NCBI RefSeq assembly: GCF_900103125.1
Contig: NZ_FNJV01000001.1
Coordinates: 992,001-1,056,000 of the forward strand
Direction of reading: 5' to 3'
Origin: Mucilaginibacter sp. OK268
GTDB lineage: Bacteria > Bacteroidota > Bacteroidia > Sphingobacteriales > Sphingobacteriaceae
DNA length: 64,000 nucleotides
Part shown: positions 33,048 through 42,033 of the stretch, piece by piece
Numbering within the stretch: position 1 is the stretch's first letter
Layout of the letters: each line of letters starts with the position of its first letter
Notes under the pieces: model-generated
Database searches by the model: none
The model's input: only the letters and a program-made list of their open reading frames with translations
What the model was told of the DNA's origin: nothing
Made by a program: the position numbers and the translations under genes

Positions 33048-33605
33048 TCACTTGATTTTGTTGCGGATGCGGCTTAAGGATACCTGCGTAATACCCAGGT
33101 AGGAGGCAATGTGTTGCAATGGCACCCGCCTGATCACTTCGGGTTTTTGCCGCAACAGGTTTTCGTAACGTTGGGTGGGACTATCTTTTAAGTAGGAGAA
33201 AAAATGCTGCATAAACTCGGCCTGTTTATCGCTGGTCTGTTCAATGATAAATTGGTATAGTACGGGGTCTTTTCGCACTTGCTCCATGTCCCCGGCATCT
33301 AACCAGCGTATGCTTGTAGGCTCCAGCGTTTCGATGCTGAACGGACTTGGTGTGTGCTTGCGCATGCTTTGCCGGGACGAAACCACATCACCTTCAAAAA
33401 AGAATTGAAAGCTGATCTCTTTACCATCATGATAAAACCAGGTGCGGATACTACCCTTTTCAATTAAAAAAGCCTTGCGACTGATATCGCCTTCTTTTAA
33501 AAGCAGGTGTTTGGCCGGCACCTCCGCAGACTTCCATAAATGCCGGTATTTTTTCCATGCCAATCTGATGGCTGGCGGTGCTATTTGCGGTTCTTCCTGT
33601 TTCAT
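33048..33605 (-). CDS. Crp/Fnr-family transcriptional regulator
   Basis: A 185-residue regulator with an N-terminal cyclic-nucleotide-binding-like beta barrel (about 25-120; AFLIEKGSIRTWFYHDGKEI and FFFEGDVVSSRQS) and a short C-terminal helix-turn-helix ending HIASYLGITQVSLSRIRNKI (about 165-184). No Fnr-type Cys cluster is present. The ATG at 33605 is preferred over an in-frame TTG two codons upstream. It is divergent from the EncFtn-like gene with a 138-nt spacer, so it may control that gene. This short-HTH subtype is common in Bacteroidota. Confidence 0.88.
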   Translation of the reverse strand: MKQEEPQIAPPAIRLAWKKYRHLWKSAEVPAKHLLLKEGDISRKAFLIEKGSIRTWFYHDGKEISFQFFFEGDVVSSRQSMRKHTPSPFSIETLEPTSIRWLDAGDMEQVRKDPVLYQFIIEQTSDKQAEFMQHFFSYLKDSPTQRYENLLRQKPEVIRRVPLQHIASYLGITQVSLSRIRNKIK

Positions 33606-33743
33606 GGGCAATTTACTGTTCCCTAATATTTCAAATACTTAACGCAGGACGCGGCATCTCTGTTTTAATCTGTATGCTTTCTAAATATCGGTATATCGAA
33701 ACAAATGCGGCATATCAAGCCTTCTTAAAATAAAAAAAATATT

Positions 33744-34058
33744 ATGTCATTTGATCAATATCACGAACCTGCCAACGAGCTATCCGCCGAAACCAGGACC
33801 TTTGCCCGGATGATCGTATCCCTAACCGAAGAGGCAGAAGCCATCAACTGGTACGAACAACGTATATCCGTTGAACCTGACAAGGCCGCTAAAGCCATCA
33901 TGCAAAACGCCCAGCAGGAAGAGTTTAAACACTTTGGTATGGACCTGGAATTTCTGCTGCGGAAAAAGCCGGTTTGGCGTAAAACCCTGCAAGCTATATT
34001 ATTTCAAAAAGGCGATATTGTAAAGTTGGGCAGTAAAGGCGAGGAAGCAGCGGAGTAA
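33744..34058 (+). CDS. Encapsulated-ferritin-like (EncFtn) ferroxidase
   Basis: A 104-residue two-helix ferritin-like protein. Helix 1 carries VSLTEEAEAINWYEQRI (about 30-46) and helix 2 carries AQQEEFKHFGMDLEFLLRK (about 58-76). These reproduce the EncFtn pattern E-x-x-A/V-x-W-Y-x-Q-R plus E-E-x-x-H, whose Glu, Glu and His residues build the iron site at the dimer interface. In known systems this protein is cargo of an encapsulin nanocompartment encoded next to it. No encapsulin gene lies on either side here, and the C-terminus (GDIVKLGSKGEEAAE) lacks a clear cargo-loading peptide. It may store or oxidise iron unencapsulated, or use a shell encoded elsewhere. Possibly controlled by the divergent Crp/Fnr gene. 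Confidence 0.82.
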   Translation: MSFDQYHEPANELSAETRTFARMIVSLTEEAEAINWYEQRISVEPDKAAKAIMQNAQQEEFKHFGMDLEFLLRKKPVWRKTLQAILFQKGDIVKLGSKGEEAAE

Positions 34059-34103
34059 AACAGACCAAGCGAAATAACTTTGTTATCTTGGTGTTTCATT
34101 TGT

Positions 34104-34466
34104 ATGGAAGAACCAGGATACATCATAAACCTAAAGACTATAACATTAGCCAATGGCTATTCTCTTGATTTTGAATATCCTATCCTCGAAACGGTGATTG
34201 CAGATAATGTGATCATCATTGTTTTGGATATACCATTTGAAATAAATTATAATCGAAACATTTTTGCTATAAGCGCTTCTGGGGATTTTCTATGGAGGGT
34301 ATCCGAAACTGAAGTGTTCGGCTGCGGATTGGAATCCAATAGTTGTGTTTATATCTCCGCCATCATTAATGATGACGGAGAATTAGTTCTGTTCAACTGG
34401 TGTAGTACCGCCGTAATTGTTGATCCACAGACGGGCGATATTTTAAGAAAATACCAAACCAAATAA
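34104..34466 (+). CDS. Hypothetical protein, 120 residues
   Basis: Soluble acidic protein, start MEEPGYIINLKTITL. I prefer the ATG at 34104 to an in-frame TTG eight codons earlier, because the extension is Cys/Trp-rich and unlike a protein start. The sequence looks all-beta, with blade-like segments NIFAISASGDFLWRVSE (about 55-71) and VDPQTGDILRKYQTK at the end, similar to a fragment of a PQQ-like propeller. Length allows only one or two blades. Codon use is more AT-rich than neighbours. Function unknown; immunity-type or accessory protein is possible but not supported. Confidence 0.65.
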   Translation: MEEPGYIINLKTITLANGYSLDFEYPILETVIADNVIIIVLDIPFEINYNRNIFAISASGDFLWRVSETEVFGCGLESNSCVYISAIINDDGELVLFNWCSTAVIVDPQTGDILRKYQTK

Positions 34467-34470
34467 TACC

Positions 34471-35478
34471 TTACTTACTCGCGCTGTTGTTCAAAAACGG
34501 CGCCACATTAGCTACCTGTGTGGTTTGCAATGTGGAACTCCTGAAAGCTTTAAAACGGGTTGAACCACCAAAAACAAACAGGTAGTTATTGTAAACTGCC
34601 GATGCGGTAGCCCTGCGCTGCTCCATGTTTGATTTGAGTTTTACAAACTGGTTGGCTTTGGTATCATAGTAACCAATAAAATCTTCATCATCATAACCAC
34701 CTACTACAAATACTTTGTCGCCGCAAGCTGATACGCTGTTGGCTGATAAGAATTCTGGCAGTTTGCCCACTTTTTTCCAGGTATTGCTTTTAATATCATA
34801 AGCGTTGATACTGTAGGATTGGCGTTTAGTAAAAGCATCAAAACCGCCAAAAGTATATATCACACCATCAATTACGGCGCCGGCAGCTTGCAGGCTCTCG
34901 GGCATATCGGCCAGTTGCGTAAATTTCGCTGTCTGCGGATCAAACTCATACAGGGAGTTTAGTGTACGTTTTCCATCCCTTGTGCCACCAAAAACATATA
35001 CTTTATTGTTCCATTCAACAGCGCTGCCGTAAGTGCTGGCCATCGGGTTTAAAATATGCAGGTTCTCTACCTTGCCGGTTTTAACATCTACTGTTTGTAC
35101 CCCTTGAAATATCTGATTGGCAACACGTGATCCTCCTAAACCGCCAATTCCGCCCATTACATAAATTTTACCGGTTGCAGGTACATAAGCCGCGGCGGTT
35201 TGTATCTTATTACCACCCATATCTGCCAAAACCGACCATTTGTTGACCTGCGGATCATATTTTAATACTTCGGACGAAAAACCGCCCAAACCTTTATAGC
35301 CCGATATGGTATAAATATAGCTGCCGTCGGTAACACTGGTGGTCCAGGTTAGGGGATAGGGTAAATTGGCCGCGCTCTTAAAAGTAATAGCGGCAGGCTG
35401 TTTAGTTTGTGCTTGGCTTTCATTCATATTTAAGCCGGCAACTACGATAAATGCGCAAAGGAGATTCAGGATTTTCAT
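34471..35478 (-). CDS. Secreted Kelch-repeat beta-propeller protein
   Basis: A 335-residue exported protein with a signal peptide (cleavage near residue 23, ESQAQ). Five to six Kelch blades follow with the typical hallmarks of double Gly and spaced Tyr/Trp: AYVPATGKIYVMGGIGGLGG (about 93-112), WNNKVYVFGGTRDG, VIDGVIYTFGGFDA, SACGDKVFVVGGYDD and YNNYLFVFGGSTRF. No lipobox and no catalytic motif; some sialic-acid mutarotases (NanM) have the same fold, but context gives no support. Likely periplasmic or outer-surface binding protein. The stop is 4 nt from the convergent hypothetical gene. Confidence 0.85.
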   Translation of the reverse strand: MKILNLLCAFIVVAGLNMNESQAQTKQPAAITFKSAANLPYPLTWTTSVTDGSYIYTISGYKGLGGFSSEVLKYDPQVNKWSVLADMGGNKIQTAAAYVPATGKIYVMGGIGGLGGSRVANQIFQGVQTVDVKTGKVENLHILNPMASTYGSAVEWNNKVYVFGGTRDGKRTLNSLYEFDPQTAKFTQLADMPESLQAAGAVIDGVIYTFGGFDAFTKRQSYSINAYDIKSNTWKKVGKLPEFLSANSVSACGDKVFVVGGYDDEDFIGYYDTKANQFVKLKSNMEQRRATASAVYNNYLFVFGGSTRFKAFRSSTLQTTQVANVAPFLNNSASK

Positions 35479-35642
35479 TGGGCAATAAGTTTAAGTGAAT
35501 TTACTAATTAAGACGGATATGATTATTAAAAGTTTAATAGTATCATAATATTTACAATTGGGTAACAATCAGGTCAATGAGTCTCATTTTTGGGGTTTAA
35601 ACACAGCTTGAGCGGCAAATAAATAATGCTTATGTTAGCCTA

Positions 35643-36212
35643 ATGCATCCGGCGCTACAAAAACAAATCGAAGGAAAGATCAGCCTCTCTGCCGAACAGG
35701 AGCAGCTGGTAAGTAACTGTTATAAATCCAGGCAGGCTAAAAAGGGAGAAATACTGCTCGAAAAAGGAAACGTAGCCCGCTATTTATATTTTGTGGTGAA
35801 AGGTTGCCTCCGCGTTTTTTTAACCAAGGATGATGGCAGCGAGTGGACACGTTTTTTGATATTCGAAGATCATTTTGGCACTGCATTTCCCAGTTTTGTA
35901 CAGCAAAAGCCATCGGTAGCGGCTATACAGAGCATGGAACCCTCGGAGCTGTTCATGATCAATCGCCAGGATGCGCAAATGCTGATGAAGGAAATACCCG
36001 GCTGGGAAACCATGATGCGCCTGGGGCTGGAGCAGGATTACATAGCCTCCATTGAGCGTATAGAAAGCTTAATAACCCTCGATGCTAAGGAACGCTACAA
36101 CATCCTGATGCAAACACAACCCGGCTTGATACAAAGACTACCGGGCAAGATCATTGCCGATTACCTGGGCATATCTCAGGAAACGCTGAGCCGCCTCAAA
36201 TCAAAAAAGTGA
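35643..36212 (+). CDS. Crp/Fnr-family transcriptional regulator (second)
   Basis: A 189-residue paralogue of the regulator at 33048. Barrel domain: KKGEILLEKGNVARYLYFVV (about 36-55), FLTKDDGSEWTRFLIFEDHF. Short HTH at the end: KIIADYLGISQETLSRLKSK (about 169-188). No Cys cluster for iron-sulfur sensing. It precedes the alpha/beta hydrolase by 67 nt on the same strand and is divergent from the Kelch gene, so either may be its target. Both Crp-like proteins in the window have the compact HTH of the cNMP-binding, non-classical branch. Confidence 0.88.
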   Translation: MHPALQKQIEGKISLSAEQEQLVSNCYKSRQAKKGEILLEKGNVARYLYFVVKGCLRVFLTKDDGSEWTRFLIFEDHFGTAFPSFVQQKPSVAAIQSMEPSELFMINRQDAQMLMKEIPGWETMMRLGLEQDYIASIERIESLITLDAKERYNILMQTQPGLIQRLPGKIIADYLGISQETLSRLKSKK

Positions 36213-36279
36213 TTTATTGACTATTGTCAATCTTTTTAAAAGGACTATTGGCTTGCTTTGTATCTAAATCAGATAACCT

Positions 36280-37290
36280 ATGCACCGCTCCATTTACATT
36301 ACGCTCATCATCGCCCTGTTTCACCACACCATTTGCGCGCAAACGCATATTGGCGAACGCACTTTTCATTTTAAGGACCAGAAACGTAACCGTCCATTGG
36401 TTACCGAAATCTGGTATCCCACAACAGATACTTTAAAACAAAGCGACAAAACTTTTTCGCCATTTATGCGTGTGGCTACCGTGCGCGATGGTAAGTTGCC
36501 ATCGGCAAAGCTCCCACTCATTTTGATCTCACATGGCACAGGAGGGAGCCGCCTTTCGCTGGAGTGGCTGGCTGATGCTTTGGTGCAAAAGGGCTTTATT
36601 GTTGCCGCTGTTGATCACTGGGGCAACACTTATGACCATAAGATCCCCCTTGAATTTTTAAAACCCTGGGAACGCCCGCAGGATATCAGCTTTGTGATCA
36701 GCAGCTTGTTAGCCCAACCAGATACAAAGGATGTGATCGACACGGATAAAATTGGTATGGCCGGATTTTCATTTGGTGGTTATACGGCTATTGCACTGGC
36801 TGGCGGGCATTTTGATTTTATGGCGCTGCTTAACTACTATAAAACTATAGGCAGGCAACAGCTTAATCTGCCCGAATTTCCCGGCCTAGCAAAATATCTT
36901 GATGACAGTACTTTGCTTGCCGGCGCGAAAAACCCTCCACGGTTATGTGATAAACGGATCAAAGCTTTCTTTTCTATTTCGCCGGCCACGGGTCTGGGTT
37001 TTGTTTCTGATCGTGATATCACGGCGCCAGTTTATATCGTGGGTTCGCAAAGCGACAGTATCGCCCCGGTAAAAACTAATGCCCTGCGTTATCATGAGTT
37101 GATCAAGGGATCTCAATACTATATAAACCCAGGCAAAACCGGTCATTATGTAATGCTGCAGGAAGCTATTGATGAGGTCAAAAAAGAAGCCCCCACTTAT
37201 TTTACGGATGACCCATCAGTGAGCAGGCACCAGGTGCATTTAAAGATTGATAGTTTGGCGGTAGGCTTTTTTGTGAAGAATTTGAAGTAG
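36280..37290 (+). CDS. Exported alpha/beta hydrolase (dienelactone/PAF-acetylhydrolase-like)
   Basis: A 336-residue protein with an N-terminal signal (cleavage near CAQT, residue 21). The alpha/beta-hydrolase core shows the oxyanion region LILISHGTGGSRLSLEWLAD (about 80-99) and the nucleophile elbow MAGFSFGGYTAIAL (Ser about 164). A late acid/His pair lies in GSQSDSIAPVKT and NPGKTGHYVML (His about 290). The combination fits secreted esterases of the PAF-AH/dienelactone type. Substrate unknown. It follows the Crp/Fnr gene; a repeat-rich spacer separates it from the GH3 gene. Confidence 0.87.
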   Translation: MHRSIYITLIIALFHHTICAQTHIGERTFHFKDQKRNRPLVTEIWYPTTDTLKQSDKTFSPFMRVATVRDGKLPSAKLPLILISHGTGGSRLSLEWLADALVQKGFIVAAVDHWGNTYDHKIPLEFLKPWERPQDISFVISSLLAQPDTKDVIDTDKIGMAGFSFGGYTAIALAGGHFDFMALLNYYKTIGRQQLNLPEFPGLAKYLDDSTLLAGAKNPPRLCDKRIKAFFSISPATGLGFVSDRDITAPVYIVGSQSDSIAPVKTNALRYHELIKGSQYYINPGKTGHYVMLQEAIDEVKKEAPTYFTDDPSVSRHQVHLKIDSLAVGFFVKNLK

Positions 37291-37294
37291 AATC

Positions 37295-37430
37295 GACTCA
37301 CCCCTACATCGCTTCGCTCGTTACCCCTCTCTCCGCCTTCGGCGCAAAGAGGGGGCATTCGCTTTTCTTTACCCTCTTTATGGCGAGGCCAAAGAGAGGC
37401 TGGTCCAGCGAAGCGCAGACCGGGTGAGTC
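37295..37430. repeat. GACTCACCC long inverted repeat
   Basis: GACTCACCCC at the left end and GGGTGAGTC at the right, with inner CGCTTCGCT/AGCGAAGCG and CCCTCTTT/AAAGAGGG pairings. About 136 bp, no ORF. Confidence 0.75.
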
Positions 37431-37451
37431 TTCGTCGGCGTTCAAAAAGAG

Positions 37452-37524
37452 TATCATACTGAGCTCCGTCGAAGTATGGTGGGTAGGGCCTCTGCGCGCG
37501 TCCTTCGACAAGCTCAGGATGACA
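37452..37524. repeat. CTGAGC..TCGAAG inverted repeat, copy 3
   Basis: Left arm ATCATACTGAGCTCCGTCGA, right arm TCGACAAGCTCAGGATGACA; loop GGTGGGTAGGGCC as in the 18744 copy. Together with the preceding element it fills the 37291-37650 spacer, which otherwise holds nothing recognisable. Confidence 0.85.
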
Positions 37525-37650
37525 GGCCTACGCCAGATAAAATCTTAAACAGAACTGTTCGCAATCGTTTTCGTAGTTTCTATAATGGCGTCCTGGCTCA
37601 ACCTTATTCTTAAAACATATATTTGGAGTACTAACCGCAATTATATCTGC

Positions 37651-40068
37651 ATGAGAAAAAAGTACTCCCTGCCACGTGTAGGCATGGCTTCCGCACTGAT
37701 CGCCGGGCTGGCCTTATCCGCATCGGCACAAGAAAAAAACATTTACCATAAAGGCTGGGTTGATTTTAACAAGAACGGCAAAATGGACGTTTTTGAGGAT
37801 CCCTCGCAAACTGTCGACAAACGCGTTGCCGACTTGCTGAGCCAGATGAGCGTTGAAGAAAAAACCTGCCAGATGGCCACTCTTTACGGCTACAAGCGGG
37901 TTTTAAAAGAAGAAATGCCCGCCGCATCATGGAAAAACGAAGTCTGGAAAGACGGTATCGCCAATATTGACGAGGAATTAAACAACCTGGTTTCTACAAC
38001 CGACAGGGCATATACTGAATATTCGTTCCCATACAGCAAACACGCTTCGGCTATCAATACTATCCAGAAATGGTTTGTGGAAGAAACCCGCCTGGGTATC
38101 CCGGTTGATTTTACCAATGAGGGTATCCATGGTCTTAACCATGATCGTGCTACACCTTTGCCGGCTCCCATATCTATCGGCAGTACTTTTGATAAACAAC
38201 TGGTGCGCCGGGCAGGCCAAACCGTGGGCCGTGAGGCAAAAGCCCTGGGTTATACCAACGTTTATGCGCCTATATTGGACCCTGCGCGCGACCAGCGCTG
38301 GGGGCGTGTTGTGGAGTGTTATGGCGAAGATCCCTTCCACATTGCTGAGCTGGGTAAACAAATGGTGCTGGGCATCCAGGAAGAAGGCGTAGCATCAACC
38401 CTGAAACATTTCGCCGTATATAGCGTACCAAAAGGCGGTCGCGATGGCAGTGCCCGTACCGATCCGCATGTGGCCCCGCGCGAGATGTACCAGATCTATC
38501 TGTACCCCTTTCGCCGGGTGATACAGGAAGCACATCCTATGGGTGTAATGAGCAGTTATAACGATTGGGATGGCGTGCCCATTACCGGCAGTTATTACTT
38601 TTTAACCGAGCTACTGCGCCAAAAATTTGGCTTCAATGGCTATGTGGTATCTGACAGTGAGGCTGTAGAATACCTGTACTCCAAACATCACGTTGCGGGT
38701 GACTATAAAGAAGCAGTAAGACAAGCGGTAGAAGCCGGGCTGAATGTACGTACCAACTTTACCATGCCGCAAACCTATATTATGCCTCTGCGTGAGCTGA
38801 TCAAAGAAAATAAGCTTTCTATGAAAGTAGTTGACTCCCGGGTTGGTGATGTGTTGCGGGTGAAATTCCGTTTGGGATTGTTTGATGATCCGTATGTAAA
38901 AGATCCAAAATCGTCTGATAAAAAAGTACATACCCCGGCCGATGATGCCATGTCACTGCAAATGAACCGCGAATCGATGGTGCTGCTCAAAAACCAGGGC
39001 GATCTGTTGCCTTTGGATAAAAGCAAACTGAAAAATATAATGGTAACGGGTCCGCTGGCTGCCGAAAAAAATTATGCTACCAGCAGGTACGGCCCATCGC
39101 ACAACCCGGTTACCAATGTGCTGGATGGTATTAAAAATTACGTAGGTAAGGATGTAAACGTTACCTATGCCAAAGGCTGTAACGTGGTTGATGCCACCTG
39201 GCCCGAAAGCGAGATCATCGAAACACCGCTTACTACACAGGAGCAGGCCGGTATTGATTCGGCTGTAGTACAGGCCAAACAGGCCGATGTGGTGATAGCC
39301 GTAGTAGGCGAAGATTTTGAGAGGGTAGGTGAGAGTCTTTCGCGTACCGGTTTAAACTTACCTGGCAGGCAGTTAAAACTGATCCAGGCGCTACAGGCTA
39401 CAGGCAAACCGGTGGTCATGGTGATGATCAACGGGCAACCGCTCACCATTAATTGGGAAAATAAATTCGTTCCGGCCATACTCGAAGCCTGGTTTCCTGG
39501 CCCCGAAAGTGGTCGTGTTATAGCCGAAACCTTGTTTGGTGATAATAACCCCGGCGGCAGGCTGCCTATTACCTTCCCTAAAACTACGGGACAAATTGAG
39601 TTTAACTTTCCGTTCAAGCCAGCTTCGCAGGCTAGCCAGGGCGGCGAGAACAGCTGGGGCAAAACCAGCGTGAACGGTGCGTTGTACCCTTATGGTTATG
39701 GGTTAAGCTATACCAAATTTGAGTACAGCAACCTGCAGGTATCGCCAGAGAAGGAGAACTCCCAGGGCGATATACAGGTAAGTGTAGATGTAACCAATAC
39801 CGGCAGCCGAAAAGGCGAAGATGTGGTACAACTATACCTGAAAGATGAAGTAAGCAGCGTTACCACCTATGAGTACGATCTGCGCGGTTTTGAACGCGTA
39901 AACCTGGCTCCAGGCGAAAAGAAAACCCTGCAGTTCACCCTGCACCCTGATGACCTGGCCCTGCTGGATAAAAACATGAACTGGACGGTTGAACCCGGCA
40001 AATTCATGGTCATGATAGGCAGCTCGTCGGTTGATATTAAGCTGAAAAAAGAGTTTGAAGTACAATAG
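37651..40068 (+). CDS. Glycoside hydrolase family 3 beta-glycosidase, exported
   Basis: An 805-residue secreted enzyme removing terminal beta-linked sugars (beta-glucosidase or beta-xylosidase type). The ATG at 37651 is chosen because it gives a good signal peptide (Lys-Lys start, cleavage near ASAQ about 25); the frame is open 22 codons upstream. GH3 N-terminal barrel: STLKHFAVYSVPKGG (about 248-262) and the nucleophile Asp in GYVVSDSEAVEYLY (about 334). The C-terminal alpha/beta sandwich carries VIAVVGEDFERVGE, and an FnIII-like domain (about 700-795) closes it (EDVVQLYLKDE, LRGFERVNLAPGEKKTL). An upstream EF-hand-like DFNKNGKMDVFEDP at 37-50 may bind calcium. The sugar is not determinable. 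Confidence 0.92.
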   Translation: MRKKYSLPRVGMASALIAGLALSASAQEKNIYHKGWVDFNKNGKMDVFEDPSQTVDKRVADLLSQMSVEEKTCQMATLYGYKRVLKEEMPAASWKNEVWKDGIANIDEELNNLVSTTDRAYTEYSFPYSKHASAINTIQKWFVEETRLGIPVDFTNEGIHGLNHDRATPLPAPISIGSTFDKQLVRRAGQTVGREAKALGYTNVYAPILDPARDQRWGRVVECYGEDPFHIAELGKQMVLGIQEEGVASTLKHFAVYSVPKGGRDGSARTDPHVAPREMYQIYLYPFRRVIQEAHPMGVMSSYNDWDGVPITGSYYFLTELLRQKFGFNGYVVSDSEAVEYLYSKHHVAGDYKEAVRQAVEAGLNVRTNFTMPQTYIMPLRELIKENKLSMKVVDSRVGDVLRVKFRLGLFDDPYVKDPKSSDKKVHTPADDAMSLQMNRESMVLLKNQGDLLPLDKSKLKNIMVTGPLAAEKNYATSRYGPSHNPVTNVLDGIKNYVGKDVNVTYAKGCNVVDATWPESEIIETPLTTQEQAGIDSAVVQAKQADVVIAVVGEDFERVGESLSRTGLNLPGRQLKLIQALQATGKPVVMVMINGQPLTINWENKFVPAILEAWFPGPESGRVIAETLFGDNNPGGRLPITFPKTTGQIEFNFPFKPASQASQGGENSWGKTSVNGALYPYGYGLSYTKFEYSNLQVSPEKENSQGDIQVSVDVTNTGSRKGEDVVQLYLKDEVSSVTTYEYDLRGFERVNLAPGEKKTLQFTLHPDDLALLDKNMNWTVEPGKFMVMIGSSSVDIKLKKEFEVQ

Positions 40069-40094
40069 AGCTTAAAGCTGAAGGCGGAAAGCTT

Positions 40095-40142
40095 AAAGCA
40101 AAAGCCCTGTAAAGTTTTAAACTTTGCAGGGCTTTTGCTTTT
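40095..40142. terminator. Strong bidirectional terminator between GH3 and lipoprotein genes
   Basis: AAAGCAAAAGCCCTG, AAAGT, loop, ACTTT, CAGGGCTTTTGCTTT: stem over 18 bp with one bulge, A-run and T-run on opposite sides. Serves two converging transcripts. Confidence 0.9.
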
Positions 40143-40174
40143 ATGAATTTCTAAATGTTTTCTGTAAAAAATAT

Positions 40175-41077
40175 TTAAAAGCTCTGGCTAAGATTGCCGC
40201 TGTAATTTGGATCAAATGTTACAGCAAATCCCCCGGTACTTCCATCATTTGAAAATACGTTACCGGTTAATATGGTTCTGACGTTTGGCTGAAGCGTTAC
40301 GTTATTAATCGTTTTGAAAGCTACATCTGTGCCATTAGGAGATATGGCATCAATAAGGATATTCACTGTTGATGTATTGTTGAATAAACGCGTTACGGGA
40401 CTTAATGGGAAATTGGTTGTGCCTACATTGGCATTGGTGATGGGCGTAGACGATTCTCCGCCAGTATTTGATCCTGTAGATTTTCCATCCAAATAAGTAC
40501 ATGCTTGATACGCACCTATAATAGTTATATTAATCCGGGATACTCCTGATGGAATGGCATCTTTAATAATTACCTGTACCTCTGAATTTAATCGTTTTAA
40601 AACCGAATTCTGTTGTACCGGTGTATTGCCAACGGTAAAGTGAACATTGCTATAAAATGTTTCCGGAAAGTATGCATAAGTACGGTAATTAAAAATAAGT
40701 CCGGTATCTCCGAAGTCGGCGGGAATAGTATCAGTTAGACCAACAAATGCGGCAGTATAAGTGCCAGCTGCAAGGCTGTCCGTAATTGTTCCGAAGTTGG
40801 GTGCCCCTTTATTAATAATCAGCGTTTTTTTAACTGAGTTATTAGAGTCAAACAGTTTATATATCAGCTTAACAACTGTACTTGCAGAAGGATCGACTGT
40901 ATTTACTTTGATTTTACTATTTTGATTAATAGGGTCGATTGTTGATGTAAAGCCCGATAAGCTAAAAGAAACGGGATAGAATTTACCTGTAGGATTAGTT
41001 TTAGTATGGTTATCTTTTTTACATGATAACAATGTTACACCAAGTAGCATAAAATATATAAATAAAGCCTTTTTCAT
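40175..41077 (-). CDS. Fimbrillin/FimB-Mfa2-like lipoprotein, type A copy 2
   Basis: A 300-residue lipoprotein (lipobox LLSC, Cys about 19, then KKDN). It is the last gene of a four-gene tandem. It matches the product of 42034-42975 along its whole length: both have GKFYPVSF or GKLYPVTF (about 32-39), GTYTAAFVGLTDTI or NYTAVIVGLTDTI (about 105-120), RLNSEVQVIIKDAIPSGVS-type segment (about 162-180) and a Thr-rich end with TGNVFSN or TGNLFSN. The Arg-x-x-x-(hydrophobic)-KDAIP block is reminiscent of fimbrial anchor (FimB/Mfa2) proteins, but this link is tentative. No assembly machinery is adjacent. Probably surface-exposed. Confidence 0.75.
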   Translation of the reverse strand: MKKALFIYFMLLGVTLLSCKKDNHTKTNPTGKFYPVSFSLSGFTSTIDPINQNSKIKVNTVDPSASTVVKLIYKLFDSNNSVKKTLIINKGAPNFGTITDSLAAGTYTAAFVGLTDTIPADFGDTGLIFNYRTYAYFPETFYSNVHFTVGNTPVQQNSVLKRLNSEVQVIIKDAIPSGVSRINITIIGAYQACTYLDGKSTGSNTGGESSTPITNANVGTTNFPLSPVTRLFNNTSTVNILIDAISPNGTDVAFKTINNVTLQPNVRTILTGNVFSNDGSTGGFAVTFDPNYSGNLSQSF

Positions 41078-41099
41078 ATCTGGAAAAAATTAAGAAAAG

Positions 41100-41990
41100 T
41101 TAAAAATTGACGTTTACCGGTGCCCCCCAATCCTGATCAATCGCTAATACAAATTGAGCGTTGCCCTGGGTAAATAAATTTCCGGAGAGTGTGGTGATGT
41201 AATTAGTTTTACAAACTACATTTTTAATGGTTTTTGTACCCAGCGGCCCAGATGGATTAGCTCCATAATAATCTATAGTTACATCAAAGGGCTTAATATT
41301 ATTTAATGTATTCATCACAATAGTATAATTTGTGGTGCCAATATCTGTTGTACTAATAGTTTTTGTAGTGGTATTGATGGCCTGGAAATGATGTAATCCA
41401 TCGGATCCTATTGCAGATGTGTCCTGAAATTTTACCACTATTTTTGATGTGCCTGTTGGTATGGCATCTTTCAACACTATAGCTAATCGCGCTGTTGCCC
41501 TGGAAAGTGTAACTGATTGATTTATGCCTGTATTGGTTACGGTAAAAGGGATTAGCTTAAAAAAAGTATCATCCCAATAAGCCGGACCTCCCTCAATGTC
41601 TGGTCGGGTAATATAAGTGAAGAATGTTCTGTAAGCCAGTAAATTATTTGATCCCCCGCAAAATACAGCCTTATAATTTCCTGCAGGCACATTTTCATTA
41701 AACTGACCAAAGTTAGCATCGCCTTTCTTAACATTTCTGGCAGAAACCAACAACCCATCACTATCGTATAAACTATAATACAATAATTGTACGGGCACGG
41801 TATCCGTGGCCTGAGTAGCGAGGGAATTGGTTTTTGCTTTACTATCTAAAGGCGTTGCGCTTTGCAAAAAGCCGGATACCTTAAAACTGATGGGATATAG
41901 TTTAGCATCTGGATCGGGCGCTTTTTTATCCTTTTTACAGGCAAAAAGCGAGAGAGCGCAGATACCGCAAAGTAAAATTTTCTGTTTCAT
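41100..41990 (-). CDS. Fimbrillin/FimB-Mfa2-like lipoprotein, type B copy 2
   Basis: A 296-residue lipoprotein (lipobox LFAC, Cys about 18, then KKDKK). Paralogue of the product of 42992-43912: shared KLYPISFKVSGF (about 30-41), TNSLATQATDTVPVQ (about 55-69), PAGNYKAVFCGG (about 99-110), a RLAIVLKDAIPTGTSKIVV segment (about 171-190), TIDYYGANPSGPLGTKTIK (about 239-257) and the terminal DQDWGAPVNVNF. It shares a weaker KDAIP core with the type A proteins. It precedes type A copy 2 by 22 nt, so the pair is co-transcribed. An extracytoplasmic two-domain beta-sandwich is probable; function unknown. Confidence 0.75.
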   Translation of the reverse strand: MKQKILLCGICALSLFACKKDKKAPDPDAKLYPISFKVSGFLQSATPLDSKAKTNSLATQATDTVPVQLLYYSLYDSDGLLVSARNVKKGDANFGQFNENVPAGNYKAVFCGGSNNLLAYRTFFTYITRPDIEGGPAYWDDTFFKLIPFTVTNTGINQSVTLSRATARLAIVLKDAIPTGTSKIVVKFQDTSAIGSDGLHHFQAINTTTKTISTTDIGTTNYTIVMNTLNNIKPFDVTIDYYGANPSGPLGTKTIKNVVCKTNYITTLSGNLFTQGNAQFVLAIDQDWGAPVNVNF

Positions 41991-42033
41991 GATGTTGGTG
42001 TTTCGAATGTTTTATAAATTGATGATCAGATAT

